From Kalaharituber pfeilii (taxonomy: Eukaryota > Ascomycota > Pezizomycetes > Pezizales > Pezizaceae): 64,000 bases of DNA. Positions 57,842 through 64,000 of this stretch are shown one piece after another. The DNA lies in contig WHUZ01000012.1 in the NCBI GenBank assembly GCA_015179045.1, positions 434,001 through 498,000 on the forward strand, read 5' to 3'. The notes below the pieces were generated by a model that saw only the letters and a list, made by a program, of their open reading frames with translations, did no database searches and was not told the origin of the DNA. Every line of letters begins with the position of its first letter. The first letter of the stretch is position 1. A program made the translations under genes and the position numbers.

Positions 57842-60026
57842 ACAGAGAGCCTCATTTCTGCTCTACCTAGGACATGAATGAAAAGGACGAATATACTTAC
57901 GGTTATGTGCACGGGTCCATACACAATTACTCGCATTGTCAAGAATACGCATCCATGCCCCCTCACGACATCGTTTTAAACTATATTTAGAGCACCAGAC
58001 GCTGAGCGGCAAACTGCTTTAATATATGCAAGCTTCAATTCACTTTTGTTCCATACTCCCGAATTGTAATTCTACTATCGTTACTACAGAACAATTATCA
58101 ACGGATGGCAGGCTGGGAATGCTGAGAATTAATTAACACCGCTTCTTGAGGCGCCTCCCTGAACATCTTGGATGGAAGCATGAGAGGGTAGCAGGACGGC
58201 GTGAAGGAGACACATGACATGATTATTCATTGGCATCTCTGGACATAATAGTGTAGAGATTGGAAGAAGGGGAGATAAAGTTCTAAGCGATGGTAGGAAT
58301 ATTGGAGGGAACATGACGGCATTTCTTCTCGCTTGCGCTATCTATGAATGTTGCCTCATGTTCCTGGAGGGGTTAGGCCAATGTTTAGGGACTTCATAGT
58401 GTCTTGCTTTGTCTGTTTCCTGTCTCATTTCAATCTCTTGTTTTCCCTCTCTTTTCCTTTTCTTATCCGTTTTGATACTACGCAAGAATATGGGTTCCTC
58501 TGCCTGCCCAGGGCTTACGATTTGCATTAACCCTTTCCCACCATTTTCCGATTTCTCCTTCTCATTTCGTTTACACCTGAAAAATACCAGTTCTTGACTC
58601 CTGGTCTCCGCACTGCACGTTTTTGGGTTTCTCGTATCCTGGTATGGTGCTCAACTTGACCTCTATCGTTTTCTCTTGGATATTTACGTTTCTGACTGCT
58701 TGTATCATATAACTTTTGGATTTCACGGGTTTTGGCCTCGATATATCTAAGCAAGGCCGGGGTTTTTCTTTGCTTTGCTGCTTTTCGGGGTTGGGTCGTG
58801 TAAGATATGAATTGAAATAAAAATAATTCAGGTCTGAAGAAAATTGGTCCATTCCTGAAATTGTGTGTTATTGAACGTGATCCTCATGCCGAAGTATAAG
58901 TATATCTTAGTAGAATTGGATCGCTGTACTGGAATTCCCTTGGAAGATCACGCTCGAATTGTACCAATTGCACATCTAAAAGGATCCTTTGTTTATCGTT
59001 ATCAACAGTGCTCACGAGCTCAATTCCCATACATATGGGCTTGGGCAAGTACGATCCATACATCACAGGTGCTGGACAAGGTTGTTTGTGATGGAGATAT
59101 GTATACTTAAGGGAAAAAAAAAAAAAAAAAAAAAAAGATATAGTAATTTAACCTCTGTAGCACTGTCTATAGCTTACTGATATTGCTTTAGCTAGCTATA
59201 TATCATTCAGTCATTCAAAGCTATTGCGAGGGGAAAAAGACATGTAGTCACGATTAGAGGAAGAGGCGAGGTTAGATAGTTTGGCTAAGGGGCTGTCGGA
59301 GGGGCGGTAGGATAGGTGATGGTAAGAGAGGTGAAGATGCAATAGGCTGGTATAGGCAGGGATGAGAGAAGCGGCGGTGGGAGAGGTGTTAGGAGTTGTG
59401 GTCGGAGAAGCAGCAGGTACAAGAGAATGAGGGAGTTGTCTACTGCCCGAACTGGCCTATAGGTTGAAGTGCTGTCTCTAGTGACGGAGGTTACAATAAG
59501 AGCCTATGGAAAAGAATAGAATTTGAGGGCCCCGGTTCGAATCTCACATCGCGCTCGGGAAGAGCGTTGTCCAGCATCTTTCAATAAGATTCACTGTAAT
59601 GCTCCGGTTCCAGCAATGATCACTATCTACCTACATCAGAACAGACTGTTTTTTAATTTTCGCTGCACGTAAATTCTAGCAATTTCCACGTTGCCTCTTC
59701 CAAGTCAACAATTATAGTGTTCTATTTATCCAATAAAATGTCATTGCCCGTTTTCTAAGATATAAGTATGATGACAGCAGACTGGAAAATACCTATCATA
59801 TATGATGGTTTTAAAAGGGAAAAAAAAAAAGAAAAGAAGAACAGAAAAGTAAAAGAAAAGGCAGATGGTTCATAAAAACATCAGATTGCCCCCTTAACTC
59901 AACGCCAAGTAGCAAGGACAAATATCAAGGATCAACAGCTGCAATGAGAAAATAAAATCGATGAGATCCACACGATAGCACAATCCCATTAGGACAATAA
60001 TACCAGCTTCCTAGTTCTTAACTCCG
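57842..60026. other. Intergenic with A-tracts and a helicase fragment
   Basis: Apart from the PIF1-like fragment, no gene is seen. It includes an A-tract at about 59115-59137, a B-box-like GGTTCGAATCTC at 59537-59548 in a tRNA-like context, and an A-rich patch at about 59820-59870. The right end is the 3' flank of the large minus-strand gene. Confidence 0.4.
58889..59107 (+). pseudogene. PIF1-type helicase C-terminal fragment (transposon-derived)
   Basis: The frame reads KYILVELDRCTGIPLEDHAR, VPIAHLKGSFVYRYQQCSR, then QFPYIWAWASTIHTSQVLDK and VVCDGDMYT. PIF1-family helicases in fungal Helitrons and related repeats end with a block like QFPLxLAWAxTIHKSQGLTLDKVV. Here the KSQG is changed to TSQV and the remaining C-terminal motif is missing, so the fragment is dead. 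It ends about seven bases before an A-tract (59115-59137). No upstream helicase motifs were found nearby. Confidence 0.6.
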
Positions 60027-62649
60027 TCATCTCTTCAAGTATGAATGTAGAGACTCAATGTTTGCTCGTTTGCTTAATCCAACCCGATACTTCACGGCCG
60101 ACAGTTTTCCACTGTTAATTGGGCTGTATGGAACCTTCTTGCAAGAGGTATTGCTTGATGGAGTGACAGGTGGTGGCTTTAACCCTTCTGTAACAGCTGT
60201 TGGAGTAGAAGTTGGAATATTTTCTGTGCTATCGTTAGGCTCCTTGCTATTAGGAGCCGATATTCCAGATACTGCCGTTGAAGAAACACTCTCATCTACA
60301 GCGGTGGTATCATCCTCATCTGCGTCAGAACTGATCAATTCACTATGTTTAGTACTTTTTCTGCCTAAACGGGTCTCTTTCTTATGTCCAACATCCAAAT
60401 CATTTCTTTCATTGCTGTTTTCCTGTTCTGCTTCTGCAATGGCTGCAACAACTGAAGTCGGTTGCTTTTCTTTCCTGTTAGGCTGATCCTGGGATGCTAC
60501 AAATTCTAATCGAGCAATGCACTTCCTGTCTTTCACATAATTACTTTTCCATCCAAGTTCAGACTGCGATTGCTCGATCTCCCCTCCATCATCAGGATCA
60601 TCAACCTTGCGTTGATGTAGTCCCTTCTTAGACATTCGTTTTGATCTGTGTTTTTGAGGAGCTTTCTCTACTATATCTTCGTCTGAGCTTTGCGTACTTG
60701 CTGTCTTTCTTTTACCTCGCTTCCGAACGGTGCTGGATAATGCTTCGGATATCGGCTCCACTTCCATGTCCTTGGACTTGATGATTGTCTCCAAGTCGCT
60801 TAGAGGACTATCATCATCGGAATCCTCAATGATTTTCACCCTCTTTTCATTTTCACTTCTCGAATTAGTACTTTGAATCTCGCCGCCAGAAGGGTCACCG
60901 CCAGAGAGGCTAATATCAATTCTCTCAACATTAGTCAATTCAGATATTAAACCTTTCCCATCTTGTGCATTTGGCTGTCTTCGGTCCTTCAGCTTCTGAA
61001 GTCTGACTCTTTTTGTAGTAGCTGACTGCATTGTATTTCGAATAATACAGCTTGAATCAAATTGTTCTGCATCGCTCACTTGGTTTTCACTTTCTCCACC
61101 TGAATGTAAAAATTGCACGAGTGCCCTACTTCTTTTGCCCAATATCCCCAGCCCCGTATGCTCTCCATGGGAAATCGGTCTCTCTGGGGATATGGTTTGG
61201 TACCTTTTTCGGCCGCCTGATGCTTGCTCCTTAAATGCCATTCGAAAATACTCTTCATCAGGAATGGTTGAGCTCATATTAGCTCCAGTTTTCACTGCAA
61301 TGGAATCCAAGGAAGCACTTTGACTTTCTGATACTGGTAAAGGTAAATTCAAGAGACTGGGTTCCGCTGGTGAGGCTGGTTGTGAGTTGGTTGTTTGAGA
61401 TGTGTTTAACGGTGAGAACACATCATATTTCTCTTTTTCCTCCTCAGGTAGCAAAAGTGAATCTAGTGTCAGATCGATCTTAAACGGACATAGTACGACT
61501 TTATCCTGCATGCTGCGGGTCGGTGATTTCCCATTGTCGGGGGCAGTGGCAGCAGTTTGCTTCTGTGCTCCCTTGGTGCCTATGCTAAATTTAAACTCTG
61601 CAGCCAACCGCTTCAACACAGTAGCTTTTCTACCTTTTGGTAAGGCAGGCATTAACTCCCAGTCGTCTGTATTGCTCCTCGTTTTCTTTCTTCCACTAAC
61701 CGATGTTTTTGATCTATCGTTTTTCTTGGGCTTGCGAGAACTTTTGTTGGGATTATAATCATCATCATTGTCGTCATCAGGAAGGATGATAGGTTCCGTA
61801 ATTGTGAAGTTGTAGTCGGGATACGTGTCGAATGAAGTTTTTGACCTCCTAGCAGGCGGCGTTTTTTTTTTCTTAATTGCCCTATGTCCATCGGTCCTGT
61901 CTTTATTTGGCTGACCTAAGAAACAAGCATTTTTGACACCCTCGTCACTAATTGTAACAGCAGCCCTTTGCTCCTTGTGGATATCAGAAACTTGTGAAGT
62001 ATCATCCCTTCTCCTTGTCCCATTTCTGTCATCATCCTTCACATCCGGGTCTTGACTAAGAACGTCGAACTCCCATATATCCTTTCCACGTTCTTCATCA
62101 TAATTTATTTTCCTACTTTTTTCCTGCCTCCTACTAGTGCTTGAACCTCCTTTTGTGGGTGATGTTTCCTCAGGCGTGGGTGCTGTGGGTGGAGGTAGAA
62201 AATGTGTTGTGGAATGGATATCAGTCGATCTACTGTCTCCAGCAGATATACATGAGATTGCTGGTCCTGGGGATGCATCTGGGCCAACGCACTATGATTA
62301 GCTCTGTGAACTTCGCTAATTGCGCAGAATCTTTCATAAATACCTGATTCAATCATCCAACTCCTAGCTGTATCAGACGATTCCGTGAGAGGGCCAGAAC
62401 TAGTACTAGAGGCAAGGAGCGAGGGAGTGTCAATATCAGTCAGCAGTGCAGCATGAGCCGATGCAAGCTCAGTCCGCAGAGCTTGGGGCGTCAGAGATGC
62501 TAATTTATCATGCTGTGATTAGTTTGAAGCAAATGTGTCAATTGCTATAGTGAGAACGAACCGGGGGATCACAGACCCTTTCCACTTGAAGCAAAAGAAT
62601 CATTTGTCATAATTCCTGCATCCTCCTGCTGGCAAAGTGCCATTGCCAT
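60027..62649 (-). CDS. Large Ser/Asp/Lys-rich protein, probably nuclear, function unknown
   Basis: Three exons (62577-62649, 62344-62499, 60027-62278) give 826 residues. The start MAMALCQQEDAGIMTNDS joins to ASLTPQALRTELASAHAALL and TDIDTPSLLASSTSSGP, a helical N-terminus. After a Ser/Thr/Pro-rich stretch come DEERGKDIWEFDVLSQDPD and DTYPDYNFTITEPIILPDDD with acidic runs. Lys/Arg clusters (AIKKKKTPPARRSK, HRSKRMSKKGLHQRK) look like nuclear localisation signals, and SerAsp-rich patches (IIEDSDDDSPLSDLE) like CK2 sites. The extreme C-terminus, KYRVGLSKRANIESLHSYL, looks conserved and recalls the LGLSRLARVKPLHP end of RAD51AP1-type proteins, a similarity too short to assign function. The first exon junction is the weakest part of the model. 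Confidence 0.7.
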
Positions 62650-62855
62650 GGTGCCTGATCTGCCGAAGCTCAGTCTCGAAGCAGACTATTTACCGCTTAG
62701 TAGCGGGCTCTGTTCTCGCGGCGCAAGACCGCAGGCAACGTGAGCACTGTTCTCGTACCCCCGGACACCCTTGGGCACGCAATGATTAGGTTGCCCGTTA
62801 GATCTGAGTTTCATAACTTTATTATTATTTTTTGTAAGCTGTTTTCACACAGAAA

Positions 62856-62926
62856 GCATCAGTGGTCCAGTGGTATGATGAATCGTTGCCATCGATTCGA
62901 CCGGGGTTCGATTCCCCGCTGATGCA
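62856..62926 (+). tRNA. tRNA-Gly (anticodon GCC)
   Basis: The acceptor arm GCATCAG (62856-62862) pairs with CTGATGC (62919-62925), with discriminator A. D-arm and A-box region GTGGTCCAGTGG. The anticodon stem AATCG/CGATT encloses loop TTGCCAT, anticodon GCC. The T-arm CGGGG/CCCCG encloses TTCGATT (B-box GGTTCGATTCC). No intron. Only short T-runs follow the tRNA directly; the first long T-tract (62977-62999) comes after a perfect hairpin. Confidence 0.95.
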
Positions 62927-62944
62927 AGCTTACATTTATTCTTT

Positions 62945-62999
62945 CGCGCTTTCACTTATAGTGAAAGCGCGCTCTATTTTTTTTTTTTTTTTTTTTTTT
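62945..62999 (+). terminator. Perfect 11-bp hairpin plus T23 tract behind tRNA-Gly
   Basis: CGCGCTTTCAC (62945-62955) and GTGAAAGCGCG (62961-62971) form a perfect 11-bp stem with a five-base loop, followed within six bases by 23 T residues (62977-62999). RNA polymerase III stops at T-runs, so the primary tRNA transcript would be expected to include this hairpin. The T-tract alone would suffice as terminator; the role of the stem is unknown. Confidence 0.6.
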
Positions 63000-63137
63000 C
63001 CCTTGTGCTCCTTTTTGCGTGCTTTCTGCTACTCCATTTCTTTTTTTAATTCTTTTTATTTTTCTTCTTATTTTTCTTTTTATTTTCTTTTTATTTATAT
63101 CTTTAACTTTCCCATGTAACTCGGTAATTGTTGTGTT

Positions 63138-63198
63138 CTCGTACCCAGACGGGCACTGGATGCTGCCAAGAGGCGGAAAATAATAGTCTGGGTACGAG
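63138..63198. repeat. 61-base foldback repeat
   Basis: CTCGTACCCAGAC (63138-63150) and its exact inverse GTCTGGGTACGAG (63186-63198) bracket a 35-base loop. The left part, starting GTTCTCGTACCCAGACGGGC, recurs over about 38 bases at 40034-40072 without the right arm. It is too small for coding capacity and is probably a miniature foldback element. Confidence 0.65.
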
Positions 63199-64000
63199 GA
63201 TAGGTTAGGAGGCCTAAAAGCCCTTAATAGGAGATATTTGCAAAGGCAGATAGGGCCAGTCTGAACCTCAGATGTCTGTTGTCAAATAGTATTGAATAAG
63301 TGTAGGAATGTCAGGCCTCACGTTCTTCCTCTCTCCTTTGCTCCAAAACCCAGTTTTGGGTTTTATAGCCTGCTTCCCTTTCCCACACTTTCCTGGCGCA
63401 TGACATATAAAGCAGAAGAAAACAGGAAAATAAGCCATCAAGCACTGAAAAGCACTGCAATCAAGCATCCTTTCCCATACATCATCCCTTTTCTTCCATA
63501 TACCATCAGAACCTCCCCTGAAATCTGTTGCTACATTATTGTATGTATTAATAATTGTTAACGTTGTTATCGGATAACGTTCAGTCATATCTCGCGATAA
63601 GGGAATGAAAGGAGGAATGAGCAGCGAAGAAAAGAAAAGACGTTCAGAAAGAGAAATAGGTAAAAATGAATAGAGCAGCTGCGGTAGCTTAACTTGCAAT
63701 TAGCGTTGCTCATGAAGTTATGTAGGCTCTCTCTTTGTTTTCTTGCTCGGATTAATTTTCGTCTTCGCTGGCTCAGCCATATTTAACTCTAATATACTAC
63801 TAAAGGTACTCGTACAGTTTAGACGCAGGCGAGGTTCTGGTTTTCAATTCCGCACTCATCGGGAGGCTTGCAAAGAAGCCTAATTCCAGCCAATTTTCAA
63901 ACATTCAGAACCAGCTTTTACCAAAGGCTGGAACGATCCTGCCTTACTAGTCTCGTAGCCAGCTGCGTTGCCAACTTTCATCGATCTGAAGATAGGGTCT
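63199..64000. other. Intergenic right edge
   Basis: No gene recognised. An ACTAGTCTCGTAGCCAG motif near 63946-63962 is a variant of the dispersed CTCGTAACCAG family. Low-complexity T/C-rich sequence lies at the left. Confidence 0.35.

Noticed and set aside
1..64000. CRISPR arrays, bacterial operons, prophage or viral genes
   Set aside because: No spaced direct-repeat array, no Shine-Dalgarno-linked gene strings and no viral protein signatures were seen; the gene structure is eukaryotic throughout.

Overview
The window reads as nuclear DNA of a filamentous ascomycete (Pezizomycotina). The reasons are: many short GT-AG introns of roughly 40-130 bases, a complex I subunit (absent from Saccharomyces-type yeasts), a chitin-active AA11 monooxygenase, a fungal-only membrane protein (DLT1), and an NADP-isocitrate dehydrogenase carrying both a mitochondrial leader and a peroxisomal C-terminus. 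Long gene-poor, AT-rich intervals full of repeat debris and decayed gene copies would suit a repeat-bloated genome such as a truffle-like Pezizales. That last placement is inference only. All intron coordinates come from reading splice signals together with protein-family continuity; no transcript data were available.

Layout, left to right. 0-1.7 kb: decayed C1-tetrahydrofolate synthase copy. 1.8-4.1 kb: IDP1 (+). 4.5-7.1 kb: an orphan exon, a broken VPS18 copy and a possible adaptin relic. 8.2-9.4 kb: AA11 LPMO (-). 12.0-12.75 kb: CZIB/DUF866 protein (-). 12.8-15.7 kb: no gene seen. 15.75-17.4 kb: TRM11 (-). 17.6-18.9 kb: RPP40-like gene with in-frame stops (-). 19.4-20.7 kb: TEX1 (+). 20.9-22.3 kb: mitochondrial uL2 (+). 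24.9-27.1 kb: UBP8 (-). 27.66-28.58 kb: TIR element copy 1. 28.9-29.7 kb: BOL1 (-). 30.3-34.65 kb: RAD2 (-). 34.9-36.86 kb: TIR element copy 2 with a nested pogo-like MITE. 37.3-38.5 kb: LACTB2-type hydrolase (-). 41.0-41.4 kb: serine palmitoyltransferase small subunit (+). 43.4-44.7 kb: DLT1 (+). 46.1-47.8 kb: complex I 51 kDa subunit (+). 49.3-50.8 kb: WBP1 (-). 52.9-54.8 kb: ATM1 pseudogene (+). 57.6-57.8 kb: small conserved-looking protein (+). 58.9-59.1 kb: PIF1-helicase fragment (+). 60.0-62.65 kb: large Ser/Asp-rich protein (-). 62.86 kb: tRNA-Gly(GCC) (+).

The intact genes are housekeeping functions with no shared pathway: RNA processing (TRM11, RPP40-like, TEX1), mitochondria (IDP1, uL2m, NUO51, BOL1, LACTB2), DNA repair and chromatin (RAD2, UBP8), ER and lipid (WBP1, SPT small subunit), and one secreted polysaccharide oxidase. 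No CRISPR, operon or biosynthetic cluster is present. The unusual content lies between the genes: intron-retaining relics of single-copy housekeeping genes, two related TIR elements, a pogo-like MITE packed with sub-terminal repeats, a 61-base foldback, and a perfect hairpin plus a T23 tract directly behind the tRNA.
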